Below the pieces are notes generated by a model. It had not been told where the DNA came from. It saw nothing but the letters and a program-made list of their open reading frames with translations, and did no database searches. A stretch of DNA of 56,577 nucleotides from Microbacterium sp. MYb62 (GTDB lineage: Bacteria; Actinomycetota; Actinomycetes; Actinomycetales; Microbacteriaceae), in NCBI RefSeq assembly GCF_002979475.1, contig NZ_PCOY01000025.1:1-56577 (forward strand). The letters run 5' to 3'. The position numbers were made by a program, and so were the translations under genes. This document shows, in pieces, positions 33,416-41,705 of the stretch (the stretch's first letter is position 1; every line of letters starts with the position of its first letter).

Positions 33416-33981
33416 CCGTGGACGACGAGACCCTCGATGCCGATCGATCCCGCGACGCCGATGCGACGACCGGCGCCGATGCACGCCGCCACATCGCACG
33501 ATTGAGCGAACTCGCCACCGAACGGCACCTGCGGGTCGGAGTGGCGGAGTCCCTCACCTCCGGCTTGCTCGCGAACACGGTCGGCGCCGGCGACGATGCC
33601 TCGGAGTGGTTCGCCGGGGGCGTCGTCGCATACCTGACCGATGTGAAGGAGCGCGTGCTCGGCATGATCCCCGGCACCGATCCCTGTTCCGCGGCCTGCG
33701 CCGAGCAGCTCGCCGCCGGAGCGCGCCGCCTGTTCGACGCCGACCTCGCCGTGTCGACCACGGGAGTCGGCGGACCCGACCCTCAGGGCGGTCATCCCGC
33801 GGGGACCGTCTATCTGGGCTGGGCCACGGCCGACGACGTCGGCCATCGTCGGCTCGCGCTGGTCGGCGGTCCCGAGGAGGTCCTGGTCGCCGCGGTCGAG
33901 GCCGCCGTGCGCCTGCTCGCCTTCCATGCCGAGAGCCGACGCACGGTCGGTCCTCGACGGGGACGGGGTGGCGAGGGATAG
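33412..33981 (+). CDS. pncC: CinA C-terminal-type nicotinamide-nucleotide amidohydrolase
   Basis: This 189-residue protein has the CinA_C fold: VGVAESLTSGLLANTVG, a FAGGVVAYLTDVKERVLG segment and TTGVGGPDPQGGHPAGTVYLGWA. Family members deamidate NMN to nicotinate mononucleotide, recycling pyridine nucleotides. The N-terminal competence-damage domain of full CinA is absent. The first 25 residues are acidic and poorly conserved. GTG 33412 overlaps the CBS stop. It converges on the phosphonate operon. Confidence 0.9.
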   Translation: MTVDDETLDADRSRDADATTGADARRHIARLSELATERHLRVGVAESLTSGLLANTVGAGDDASEWFAGGVVAYLTDVKERVLGMIPGTDPCSAACAEQLAAGARRLFDADLAVSTTGVGGPDPQGGHPAGTVYLGWATADDVGHRRLALVGGPEEVLVAAVEAAVRLLAFHAESRRTVGPRRGRGGEG

Positions 33982-34036
33982 GGAGGCAGGTGCGTCCCGC
34001 CATACGACCCGGGATGCGACCCGGGGATGCAACCCG

Positions 34037-35125
34037 TCAGTGGCCGGGGACCAGCCCGATCCGCAGCGGCGCGCCAGGAGAGGCCGCCTCCACGAGCGCC
34101 GCGTCGATCTCGAACAGTCCGCGCACCGCACCGACCGCATCCGCGAACGGGTAGGCGCGCCCCCGACCGGCGAGGAACGCCACCGCTTCGGCAAGCTCGT
34201 CCCCCGTGTAGTTGTGGATGCCGGTGACCGTGACCAGGCGACGCACGATGCTCTCGGCGTCGAAGGGCACGGGATCGGCGGGGAACACGCTGCCGACGAG
34301 GACGACGGTCCCGCCCACGGCGACGCCGGCGAGAGCGTCGTTCACCGCATGTCCCGAAGCCTCGATCACGACGTCGGGTTCGCGGTCGAAGCTCGTCGCG
34401 CCGAAACGCGCCGCGAGCGCGCGACGGTCGGCGTCGGGGTCGAGCACCTCGACCGTCGCACCGAACTCGGCGGCGATGGCTGCGGCGGACAGCCCGACCA
34501 GCCCCGCGCCGTGGATCCGCACGGCGGCCCCGTCGAGGTCGCGATCCTTCGCGGCCCTGGCCACTGCGGCCCAGGCTGTCGCCGTGGCGCACGAGGCGGG
34601 GGCGAGCACGGACGCGGGCAGTGCCTCGGGAACGCGCACGATGGCCGTCCCCTCCCGCAGCTGCACGTGACTGGCGAACGCACCGGTGAGATCTCCGTGT
34701 GCGCCCACCCGGTCATGGCCGTACTTGCCGAGATCGCGGCACTTCTGCGGCATCCCCTGCAGGCAGCGGTCACAGCTCGCGCACGAGATCGTCACCGACC
34801 ACACCACCCGGTCGCCGATGCGCAGCGGGGTGCCGTCGACCGTGTGCGCACCGGCGTCACCGGTGGCGATCACCCGGCCGACGCTCTCGTGTCCGAGCAC
34901 GAGCGGGGTCGGTGCGGCGCGTCGGCCACGCACGGTGTGCACGTCGGAGCCGCAGATGGTCGACATCTCGACGGCCACGAGCACGTCGCCGTCGGCGAGC
35001 GCGACCCCCGGCACGGCGATCGTCTCGTGTGCGTGCCCTTCGCCGACCCAGACCATCGCGGTCGCCGCCGGTCGCAGCGCGACGTCTCTCCGGTGTCCGG
35101 GGGGACGGATCAGCAGCGTACCCAT
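34037..35125 (-). CDS. zinc-binding alcohol dehydrogenase of the phosphonate-associated type
   Basis: This 362-residue MDR enzyme has catalytic-zinc ligands near Cys58 (STICGSD), His79-Glu80 (LGHESVG) and a structural-zinc set Cys115, Cys118, Cys121 and Cys129. A Rossmann region follows, with IHGAGLVGLSAAAIAAEFGATVEVLDPD. It resembles the alcohol dehydrogenases repeatedly found in phosphonate clusters (TIGR03366). It may handle the aldehyde released by the hydrolase encoded 11 bases upstream. It is the last gene of the operon. Confidence 0.88.
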   Translation of the reverse strand: MGTLLIRPPGHRRDVALRPAATAMVWVGEGHAHETIAVPGVALADGDVLVAVEMSTICGSDVHTVRGRRAAPTPLVLGHESVGRVIATGDAGAHTVDGTPLRIGDRVVWSVTISCASCDRCLQGMPQKCRDLGKYGHDRVGAHGDLTGAFASHVQLREGTAIVRVPEALPASVLAPASCATATAWAAVARAAKDRDLDGAAVRIHGAGLVGLSAAAIAAEFGATVEVLDPDADRRALAARFGATSFDREPDVVIEASGHAVNDALAGVAVGGTVVLVGSVFPADPVPFDAESIVRRLVTVTGIHNYTGDELAEAVAFLAGRGRAYPFADAVGAVRGLFEIDAALVEAASPGAPLRIGLVPGH

Positions 35126-35136
35126 GTCGAGCTGTC

Positions 35137-35844
35137 TCAGGAGGTCGCGACGAGCGGAAGCAGCTCGCGCTGGGCGAGCACACCCCGCAGCGCGGTCACA
35201 TCGCTCAGCACGGCGTCCGCCCCTGCGGCGCTCAGCGCGGGACGATCATGCGCACCGGTGAGCACGCCGGCGACGAAACCGGCTCCGGCACGACGACCGG
35301 ACTCGACATCGCTGACGGTGTCTCCGGCGACCGCGACCGCCCGGACGGAGGAGGTCCGCGTGCGCAGCAGCGCCGTGAGCACGAGGTCGGGTGCGGGGCG
35401 TCCGCGGCCGGCATCGATCGGCGACAGGGCGAGGTCGACGAGGTCGTGCCAGCCGAGTCCGTCGATCAGGGCCTCGCGGGTCACCGGCGCGAAGCCCGTG
35501 GTGAGCACGACCTTCAGCCCGGCATCCTTCAACCCCTGGATCGCGTCGGCCGCCCCCGGGATCTCGGAGACCCCGTGCTCCGCGACGATCTCGGCGTAGG
35601 CGCCCTCGAAGGCGGCCGTGGCGCGCTCGGCGGCGGCGATGTCACCGCCGGCGAGATGCGTGAAGACGTCGATCTTCGACTGCCCCATGGTCACGCGCAC
35701 GTGCTCCAGCGCCTCGGCCCACGGCATCCGATCCGCGACACCGGTGCGCTCGGCGGCGCGCTGGAATGCCTGCTCGACGACGCCGTCGTCGAGCACTGTG
35801 GTTCCCGCCATGTCGAGGACGACGAGTTCGAGAGGAGTGGTCAT
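35137..35844 (-). CDS. phosphonatase-like HAD hydrolase (PhnX-like)
   Basis: This 235-residue HAD protein has motif I DMAGTT with nucleophile Asp11. Ala13 occupies the position that is Asp in most HAD phosphatases, as in phosphonoacetaldehyde hydrolase. A cap-domain MGQSKID places Lys57 where PhnX has its Schiff-base lysine. Later HAD motifs are TTGFAPVT and AGDTVSDVESG. It should hydrolyse phosphonoacetaldehyde or an analogue to Pi and an aldehyde. ATG 35844 overlaps the FAD-oxidoreductase stop (ATGA); GGAAGG precedes it. Confidence 0.88.
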   Translation of the reverse strand: MTTPLELVVLDMAGTTVLDDGVVEQAFQRAAERTGVADRMPWAEALEHVRVTMGQSKIDVFTHLAGGDIAAAERATAAFEGAYAEIVAEHGVSEIPGAADAIQGLKDAGLKVVLTTGFAPVTREALIDGLGWHDLVDLALSPIDAGRGRPAPDLVLTALLRTRTSSVRAVAVAGDTVSDVESGRRAGAGFVAGVLTGAHDRPALSAAGADAVLSDVTALRGVLAQRELLPLVATS

Positions 35845-36980
35845 GATGTTCCTTCCATTGCTGCCGCCCACCCGAAGGCGGCGGCGAGGTTCTCTTCGGC
35901 AAGGCCCAGGCCCGTGGTCATCCCGATGCCGGTCGTCGCGGCGAGCACCAGGACGCCGTCGTCGCCCCGGTCGATCAGGAACTCCTGCTGCCCCTTCGCA
36001 TACACGCCCTGCCAGCGCTCGATCACTCGGGGCGCCGGTGCATCGAACAGCGCCTCCGCCTCGGTGAGGAACGCGGTGAACGCGGCTTCGGGCTGGAACG
36101 GCACCGGGGCGATCGCGGTGGCGTGCGAGTCGCCGATGATGAGCGTGCCGTCGGGGAGCTGCGTGTACATCTGGTTGAGGTCGATCGCGGCGAGGTCGGG
36201 ACGCTCGGCGTGCAGGCGCTCCCGCAGCGCGGTGGCCTCCGGACGGTCCGCGAACCGGCCGTACCGCACGAGCGACCACCCGGTGAGCAGGGGAGCTGCG
36301 AGCGGATGCCGGAACGACACCGCCGCCCGCATCATGTCGAGAGCGCAGCGGACGATCCCGTGGCGTTCGGCGACCTCGGGCAGAAGCTGGTCGATGTCGT
36401 GATTCACCGCGACGACGACGCTCCCGCTGCTGATCGAGCCGCGGGTGGTCTCCACCCGCCCCTCCCCCACCCCGGTGACGGCGGTGCGGAAGCGGAACTC
36501 GACGCCCAGGCCCGCCAGGTGACGCACGATCGCATCGGCCGCGGTGCGCGGATCGGTCTGCAGGTCGCTCTCGATGTGCGCTCCGCCGACGAGGCCCTCG
36601 GCACGCAACGGCGCAAGGCGCAGGAGTTCGGTGGCCTCCAGCATCCGGATCCCGCCGTCGCGGGAAGCGGCTTCCAGCACGGCGATCTCGTCGTCGTGCC
36701 GGGCGGCGACCAGCGTTCCCGATTCGCGCAGCCAGAAGCCCGCGTCCTGCGAGAGGCGCAGCCAGAGTTCGCGAGAGACGTCGGCGTAGCGACGGGCCTC
36801 TCCGCCCTGGGCGCCGATGCAGAGGTGTCCGAAGTTGCGGATCGTGGCGCCGACCGGCGATTCGGTGCGGTCGACGACGATCACGCGCAGCCCGCGCCGG
36901 ACCGCAGCGTATGCCGCGCCGAGGCCGACGATCCCTGAGCCGACGACGACCACGTCCGCCGTGTCGTGAGCGCGATTCAT
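35841..36980 (-). CDS. FAD-dependent oxidoreductase of the phosphonate-associated type
   Basis: This 379-residue DAO-family flavoprotein has the dinucleotide motif VVVVGSGIVGLGAAYAAVRRGLRVIVVD at the N-terminus and a late LVLAATTGIGMTTGLGLAEENLAAAFG. It matches the family regularly linked to phosphonate operons (TIGR03364). The likely reaction is oxidative deamination of 2-aminoethylphosphonate or an N-methyl or hydroxy derivative to phosphonoacetaldehyde with release of H2O2. The substrate is inferred from neighbours. ATG 36980 overlaps the permease stop by ATGA. Confidence 0.9.
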   Translation of the reverse strand: MNRAHDTADVVVVGSGIVGLGAAYAAVRRGLRVIVVDRTESPVGATIRNFGHLCIGAQGGEARRYADVSRELWLRLSQDAGFWLRESGTLVAARHDDEIAVLEAASRDGGIRMLEATELLRLAPLRAEGLVGGAHIESDLQTDPRTAADAIVRHLAGLGVEFRFRTAVTGVGEGRVETTRGSISSGSVVVAVNHDIDQLLPEVAERHGIVRCALDMMRAAVSFRHPLAAPLLTGWSLVRYGRFADRPEATALRERLHAERPDLAAIDLNQMYTQLPDGTLIIGDSHATAIAPVPFQPEAAFTAFLTEAEALFDAPAPRVIERWQGVYAKGQQEFLIDRGDDGVLVLAATTGIGMTTGLGLAEENLAAAFGWAAAMEGTS

Positions 36981-38734
36981 CGGAACACCTTCCGCATCCA
37001 CATGGCGAGCCCTTCGACCACGAGCACGGTGGCGAGGATCATCAGCACGATCGCCGTCACGGTCTCGTAGCGCGACCCCTGGCTGGCGTTGAGCAGGTAG
37101 TACCCGACGCCACCGCCACCGACGATGCCGAGGATCGTCGCCGCGCGGATGTTCGTGTCGAGCATGTAGAAGCTGTGGCCGATGAGCGCCTGCATGCCCT
37201 GCGGCACGGTGGCCGAGGTGTAGGTCTGCAGACGCGTCGCGCCCACCGCGCGCAGTGCCCGCTCCGGTCCGCGGTCCACCTCTTCGAACGAGTCGGCGAT
37301 GAGCTTTCCGAGCAGTCCGATGCCGCCGATCGCGAGGGCGATGACGCCGGCCTGCGCACCGAGACCCGTGATGACCACGAGCACGATCGCGAGGATCAGC
37401 TCCGGGATGCCGCGGATGCCGACGAGCAGCAGTCGCGCGGTCCCCCGGGCTCCCGAGCTCGGGGCGACGTTGCGCGCCGCGAGCGAGCCCAGCAGCAGCG
37501 ACGGGAGCAGGGTGAGCACGGTGGCGGCCAGGGCGATGGCGACCGTCTCGCGCATCGCCTGGAACATGGCACTCGCGTCGTAGTTGCCGAACGAGGGCGG
37601 CCAGAACTTCGCGGCGACCTCGGGCAGCTTCGCCCAGAAGGTGAGGAGGTCCATCCAGTTGATCTGGCTGACCACGATGCTTGCGACCACCACGAGCACG
37701 GCGATGACACCGGCGATGGTGTGACGCACGCGCTGCGCGGTCCAGGGACGGCGCACGGCCGTCTGCGGGTTCGCTGCCCAGGCCGGTCGACCGACGGGTG
37801 CCGATGCGGCGTTCGCTCCGAGGCGCGGATGCAGAATCCTGTCGATCCACGAGCGGGTGTGCTTCTGTTCGCCCAGCATCGCGCCGCGGACCATGCTGGA
37901 GACGATCTCCATCGCGACGCAGAGGAGGAAGATCACCAGTGCGATGCCGAGGCCCTTGCTGTAGTTGAGCGACTTGAACGCGTACGACATCTCGAGACCG
38001 AGGCCGGCGACGCCGACGTAGCCGAGCACCACGCTGCCGCGCAGGTTGATGTCGTTGCGGTGCAGCACGGTGGCCACCCAGCTCGGCAGCACCTGCGGCA
38101 GGATGCCGGATGCGAACTCCTGCATCTTCGAGCCGCCGGCGGCGCGGATGGCGAGGCGGGGACCTTCGTCGATCTGCTCGATCGCGTCGGCGAACATCTT
38201 CGAGATCATGCCGATCGAGTGGATGCCGATGGCCAGGATGCCGGGAAGCGTGCCGAGCGAGAACATCAGCACGAACGCCATCGCGAGCACGACATCGGGA
38301 AGTGCCCGGGTGAGCACGCCGATGAACCGTGCGGCGGCGCGCCATCCGTTCCCCGGAGTGGTGTTGGAGGCGGCGAGGTAGGCGATCGGCACCGACAGCA
38401 CGGCGGCGAGCAGCGTGCCGACGAGCACGAGTCCCACGGTGAGGGCGATCAGCCAGGCGAGGTCGCCGGGAGCCGGGAAGGTGAGGCCGCCGACGCGGGC
38501 CATGAAGTTCTCGGCGTTGCCCCAGCTCTGCACCATCGCCGGGATCGAGATGTCGACGTCGCGGACGGCGAGGATGCCGAGCACCACGAGGGCGACGAGC
38601 GTGAGCGATGCCGCGATCCGCTCGGGCGAGATCGGACGCTTCGGCGCCCGTTCCGAGACGCTCGGTCCGCCGCCGCGGGGTGCGGAGCCCCCGCCACGGG
38701 TCGCCGCGTCGGTCGAGGAGTCGAGGGCCGTCAT
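36977..38734 (-). CDS. phnE: phosphonate ABC transporter permease, two PhnE domains fused
   Basis: This 585-residue protein is about twice the length of a single PhnE. A first permease domain spans about 30-310 and includes the EAA-loop-like IEQIDEGPRLAIRAAGGSKMQEFASGILPQVLPSW. After a polar linker, a second domain spans about 345-585 with the equivalent SFEEVDRGPERALRAVGATRLQTYTSATVPQGMQAL. Both halves have about six helices, so the polypeptide could supply both channel subunits. It overlaps phnC upstream and the FAD gene downstream by ATGA. Confidence 0.92.
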   Translation of the reverse strand: MTALDSSTDAATRGGGSAPRGGGPSVSERAPKRPISPERIAASLTLVALVVLGILAVRDVDISIPAMVQSWGNAENFMARVGGLTFPAPGDLAWLIALTVGLVLVGTLLAAVLSVPIAYLAASNTTPGNGWRAAARFIGVLTRALPDVVLAMAFVLMFSLGTLPGILAIGIHSIGMISKMFADAIEQIDEGPRLAIRAAGGSKMQEFASGILPQVLPSWVATVLHRNDINLRGSVVLGYVGVAGLGLEMSYAFKSLNYSKGLGIALVIFLLCVAMEIVSSMVRGAMLGEQKHTRSWIDRILHPRLGANAASAPVGRPAWAANPQTAVRRPWTAQRVRHTIAGVIAVLVVVASIVVSQINWMDLLTFWAKLPEVAAKFWPPSFGNYDASAMFQAMRETVAIALAATVLTLLPSLLLGSLAARNVAPSSGARGTARLLLVGIRGIPELILAIVLVVITGLGAQAGVIALAIGGIGLLGKLIADSFEEVDRGPERALRAVGATRLQTYTSATVPQGMQALIGHSFYMLDTNIRAATILGIVGGGGVGYYLLNASQGSRYETVTAIVLMILATVLVVEGLAMWMRKVFR

Positions 38735-39561
38735 GATGCGGCCACCTGCGCAGCAGCCTCCACGAGCTCTTCGGCCACGGCACGGATCTCGGCGGTCGTG
38801 GTGGCGACGCGGCCGTAGATCTCCATGACCTCGGCTTTGGTGAGGTCGCCGGTCGGGGTGTCCAGCACCACTTCGCCGTGACGCAGGCCGACGATGCGGT
38901 CGGCCCACGAGATCGCGAGGTCGACCTGGTGCAGGCTGCACACGACGGTGAGCCCCTCGTCGGCGGCGATCTCGCGGATCAGCGCCATGACCTGTTCGCT
39001 CGACTCGGGGTCGAGCGAGGCGACCGGCTCATCGGCGAGCAGGATCGCGGGCTTCTGCATGAGGGCGCGGGCGATGGCCACCCGCTGCTGCTGTCCACCC
39101 GAGAGGGTGTCGCTGCGCTGATAGGCACGGTCGAGCAGCCCGACGCGGTCCAGGTGCTCGAGGGCGGTGAGCTTCGATGCCCGCGAGTAGCCCCAGAGCC
39201 CGAGCCGCGGCCCGCGCACACCCGACAGCGAGCCGGTGAGCACGTTCTCGAGCACGGTGAGGGAGGGGACGAGCTCGAATTGCTGGAAGATGAATCCCAC
39301 GCGGCTGCGGAGGTCGCGCAGCGCCCTCCCCTTCAAGGTCGGCACCTGCGATCCGAGCACCTCCACCGAGCCCGCGGTGGGGATCTCGAGGCCGTCGAGG
39401 TGGCGCAGCAGGGTCGACTTCCCCGAGCCGGAGAGGCCGAGGAGCACGACGATCTCGCCGCGGGAGACCTCGAGCGAGGCGTTCTTCAGCGCGGTGGTCG
39501 TCCCGAAGGTCTTCGTCACGCCGTCGAGGCGGATGAGGGCGTCGGATGCCGAGGCGGTCAT
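38731..39561 (-). CDS. phnC: phosphonate ABC transporter ATP-binding protein
   Basis: This 276-residue ATPase has Walker A GLSGSGKST at 42-50, signature LSGGQQQRVAIARAL, Walker B ILLADEPVASLD and switch histidine in CSLHQVDLAI. The FQQFELVPSLTVLENVLTGSL stretch and DEPVASLDP are characteristic of PhnC. A C-terminal helix of about 35 residues extends beyond the cassette. It energises import through the fused PhnE. AGGAG precedes ATG 39561. A strong hairpin lies between phnD and this gene. Confidence 0.94.
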   Translation of the reverse strand: MTASASDALIRLDGVTKTFGTTTALKNASLEVSRGEIVVLLGLSGSGKSTLLRHLDGLEIPTAGSVEVLGSQVPTLKGRALRDLRSRVGFIFQQFELVPSLTVLENVLTGSLSGVRGPRLGLWGYSRASKLTALEHLDRVGLLDRAYQRSDTLSGGQQQRVAIARALMQKPAILLADEPVASLDPESSEQVMALIREIAADEGLTVVCSLHQVDLAISWADRIVGLRHGEVVLDTPTGDLTKAEVMEIYGRVATTTAEIRAVAEELVEAAAQVAAS

Positions 39562-39598
39562 GTCGTAGCTCCTGTGGTGTCGTGAGTGTTGCGGTGGT

Positions 39599-39638
39599 GC
39601 CCTCCGTCTCGTCCGCCTGAGGCGGAGAGACGGAGGGC
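39599..39638 (-). terminator. Intercistronic hairpin between phnD and phnC
   Basis: GCCCTCCGTCTC (39599-39610) pairs with GAGACGGAGGGC (39627-39638), and inside it TCCGCC (39612-39617) pairs with GGCGGA (39621-39626) around a TGA loop, with one bulged base. It is in the 107-base gap after phnD on the minus strand. It may stabilise phnD mRNA or partly terminate, making the binding protein more abundant than the transporter. Confidence 0.65.
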
Positions 39639-39668
39639 GCCGGGCGAGGCGAAGGGATCAGGCCGGGC

Positions 39669-40598
39669 TCAGGCCTGGCACTGCTCCGCTTCGGTCTCCT
39701 TGCAGATGTCGCGGATCAGGTCGTAGTACGCGTCGTCGACCGGCTTCGTGGCGTAGAACACGCTGCGGAAGGCGTCGGTGTCGGCGCCGTCGATGCCCGC
39801 GGCGATGATGTCGTCGATCGTGATCTCGGAGAGACCGTCGATGAGCTTCTTCGAGACGTCGTCAGGGAGCGTCGACGAGTAGACCAGCGGCGCACCGGGG
39901 ACCATCGTCTCGTCGATGACCTTCACCTTGTCCGACTTCTCGACCTCGGAGTCCTCGGCGAAGCCCGCCTCGCACTCGACGCCCTCGCCGACCTTGGTGA
40001 CGCTCACGTCGTGCTTGCCCGCGAAGACCGGCGTGATGTCGGTCTTGGGGTCGATGCCGGCCTCGAGCAGGTTGTACGACGGGAACAGGTAGCCCGAGGT
40101 CGAGGACGGGTCGACGAAGCAGACCTTCTTGCCCTTGAAGTCCTCGAGGCTCTTGATGTCGCTGCCCGCGGGGACGATCGCCTGCGAGAAGTAGCCGGGC
40201 TCCTGGCCCTCTTCCGTCACGATCGACGAGATCGGGGTCAGCTTGGCGCCGTTGTTGGTGGCGGTCACGTAGGTGAAGCCGGAGAACGACGCGACGTCGA
40301 CCTTGCCGGCGACCGCAGCCTCGATGAGCGCCGCGTAGTCGGTCGACTCGTGGTACTCGACCGTCTTGCCCGTGATCTCGGCGATGTAGTCCATGAGCGG
40401 CTGGTAGTTCGTCTCGGTGTCGACCGAGTCGGGGACGACGCCGAAGACGAGGGTGTTCTCGTCGACCGCGAATCCGCTGGCGGACGATGACCCGTCGGCG
40501 CCCGGGGTGCCGGCGGCATCTGCCGAGCCGGAACAGGCGGCGAGGCCGAGGGCGAGGAGCGCGACGCCGGCGAGGGCGGGGAGAGCGCGAAGCTTCAT
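39669..40598 (-). CDS. phnD: phosphonate/phosphate ABC transporter substrate-binding lipoprotein
   Basis: This 309-residue lipoprotein has lipobox LAAC (Cys22) and a Ser/Gly-rich linker. A PhnD-type binding domain follows with LVFGVVPDSVDTETNYQPLMDYIAEITGKTVEYHESTDYAALIEAAVAGKVDVASFSGFTYV. The DxxxYxPxxDY region and the SGFTY stretch are typical of phosphonate binders. It captures the substrate at the cell surface. AAAGG precedes ATG 40598. It is the first gene of the operon and reads away from the GntR regulator. Confidence 0.93.
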   Translation of the reverse strand: MKLRALPALAGVALLALGLAACSGSADAAGTPGADGSSSASGFAVDENTLVFGVVPDSVDTETNYQPLMDYIAEITGKTVEYHESTDYAALIEAAVAGKVDVASFSGFTYVTATNNGAKLTPISSIVTEEGQEPGYFSQAIVPAGSDIKSLEDFKGKKVCFVDPSSTSGYLFPSYNLLEAGIDPKTDITPVFAGKHDVSVTKVGEGVECEAGFAEDSEVEKSDKVKVIDETMVPGAPLVYSSTLPDDVSKKLIDGLSEITIDDIIAAGIDGADTDAFRSVFYATKPVDDAYYDLIRDICKETEAEQCQA

Positions 40599-40660
40599 GA
40601 GGACCTTTCAGGGTGTGAGGGGTGATCCACGGAAGACTCTCGCAGGTGCCGAGCTGAGAT

Positions 40661-40669
40661 ATGTACCTA
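40661..40669. promoter_or_regulatory. Candidate GntR operator box 1 (ATGTACCTA)
   Basis: ATGTACCTA lies 62 bases upstream of the phnD ATG. An identical 9-mer is at 40758-40766, 97 bases away, at the GntR start. The central GTAC is common in GntR-family operators. Confidence 0.5.
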
Positions 40670-40755
40670 ACTCGCAAGAGTTCAGGGCTCGTTTACCCAG
40701 CATTCGCTTGGATGAACACTCCCCGAACGCACTCGCGTTGTTCGAGATGACCAAG

Positions 40756-40761
40756 TAATGT
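40756..40761 (+). promoter_or_regulatory. Candidate -10 box (TAATGT) of the GntR gene
   Basis: TAATGT is followed by ACCTAT and GTG 40768, so the message is probably leaderless. Operator box 2 overlaps this hexamer, which predicts autorepression. Confidence 0.5.
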
Positions 40762-40766
40762 ACCTA
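40758..40766. promoter_or_regulatory. Candidate GntR operator box 2 (ATGTACCTA)
   Basis: This second exact copy of the 9-mer overlaps the -10 region and ends one base before the GntR start codon. Confidence 0.5.
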
Positions 40767-40767
40767 T

Positions 40768-41511
40768 GTGGCAGAAGCTGTGTACACCCAGATCGCCGAC
40801 GACCTTCGCGCGCAGATCGCTGCGGGCGCGCTGCGTCCTGGTGACGACGTTCCGACCGAGGCCGAACTCGCCGAGAGATGGCGCACGTCCCGGGGTCCGA
40901 TCCGCAATGCCCTGGCCGCACTGCGCGGCGAGGGCCTGATCGAGACGAGTCGCGGGCGTCCCGCCCGCGTCGTCGCCCGCAAAGCGAATCAGGCCGTCGA
41001 CGTCTCGGTGCCGTTCACCCGCTGGGCGCGGGAGCTGGGGGTCTCCCCGGGTGCACAGACTCAGGAGCTGAGCCTGCGCCGCGCCGGCGATCTGGGGGCG
41101 GCGCTCGGTGTCGACCCCGGCGACACGATCGTGAGCGTGGTGCGACTGCGCCTGCTCGACGGACGTCCGACCATGCTCGAGCGCCTCAACTACACCGAGG
41201 TCGCGGGACGGCGACTGTTCGAGGTGAACCTCGACGAGGTCTCGATCACGGAGTACCTGTCTTCGGTCGGACACCCGATCGTCACCCTGCAGCATGTGAT
41301 CGACGCGGTGGCCGCCGATGATCAGGATGCCGCGCTGCTGCGGGTGCCCCGAGGCACGCCCATCCTGAGGCTCACCCGCACGTCGCGTGACGCGGAGGGG
41401 CGGATCTTCGAGGCGTCGGAGGATCGATACCTGAGTGAGGTCGTGCGCTTCACCGTCGCCGCATCCGGGATCTCCACCGACGGCCACTACATGCGGGCGG
41501 TCGGCGGGTAG
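40768..41511 (+). CDS. GntR/HutC-family regulator of the phosphonate operon
   Basis: This 247-residue regulator has an N-terminal GntR winged helix (AVYTQIADDLRAQIAAGALRPGDDVPTEAELAERWRTSRGPIRNALAALRGEGLI, about 4-60). A C-terminal UTRA effector domain follows (about 88-235, with MLERLNYTEVAGRRLFEVNLDEVSITEYLSSVGHPIV). HutC-subfamily members bind small ligands such as amino acids or phosphonates. Divergence from phnD and the shared ATGTACCTA boxes make it the likely repressor of the operon. GTG 40768 is supported by the -10 spacing. Confidence 0.9.
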   Translation: MAEAVYTQIADDLRAQIAAGALRPGDDVPTEAELAERWRTSRGPIRNALAALRGEGLIETSRGRPARVVARKANQAVDVSVPFTRWARELGVSPGAQTQELSLRRAGDLGAALGVDPGDTIVSVVRLRLLDGRPTMLERLNYTEVAGRRLFEVNLDEVSITEYLSSVGHPIVTLQHVIDAVAADDQDAALLRVPRGTPILRLTRTSRDAEGRIFEASEDRYLSEVVRFTVAASGISTDGHYMRAVGG

Positions 41512-41512
41512 C

Positions 41513-41528
41513 GGCGCTCGGGAGCGCC
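41513..41528 (+). terminator. GC hairpin after the GntR gene
   Basis: GGCGCTC-GG-GAGCGCC is a short perfect hairpin starting within a few bases of the GntR stop. There is no U-tract. Coordinates are approximate to one or two bases. Confidence 0.4.
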
Positions 41529-41705
41529 CGCACGGAGACCGGCGAACCGGCCGTTAACGCAGAAGGCGATCGCGAGCGCGCAAAGTGTTTCAGAAGCCAG
41601 AAAGACCGCGCCCGCGATCGCAGCGCTGGGGACGCTTTATCTGGGGAGCCTTCAGATTACGGGGGAACGCAAGCCGTTCCACAGGGTCGAACGTCGAGAC
41701 TTTTC

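Noticed and set aside
37777..37900. Possible frameshift or gene boundary between the two PhnE halves
   Set aside because: The linker is in frame, with no stop or ribosome binding site visible, so a true fusion is the simpler reading.
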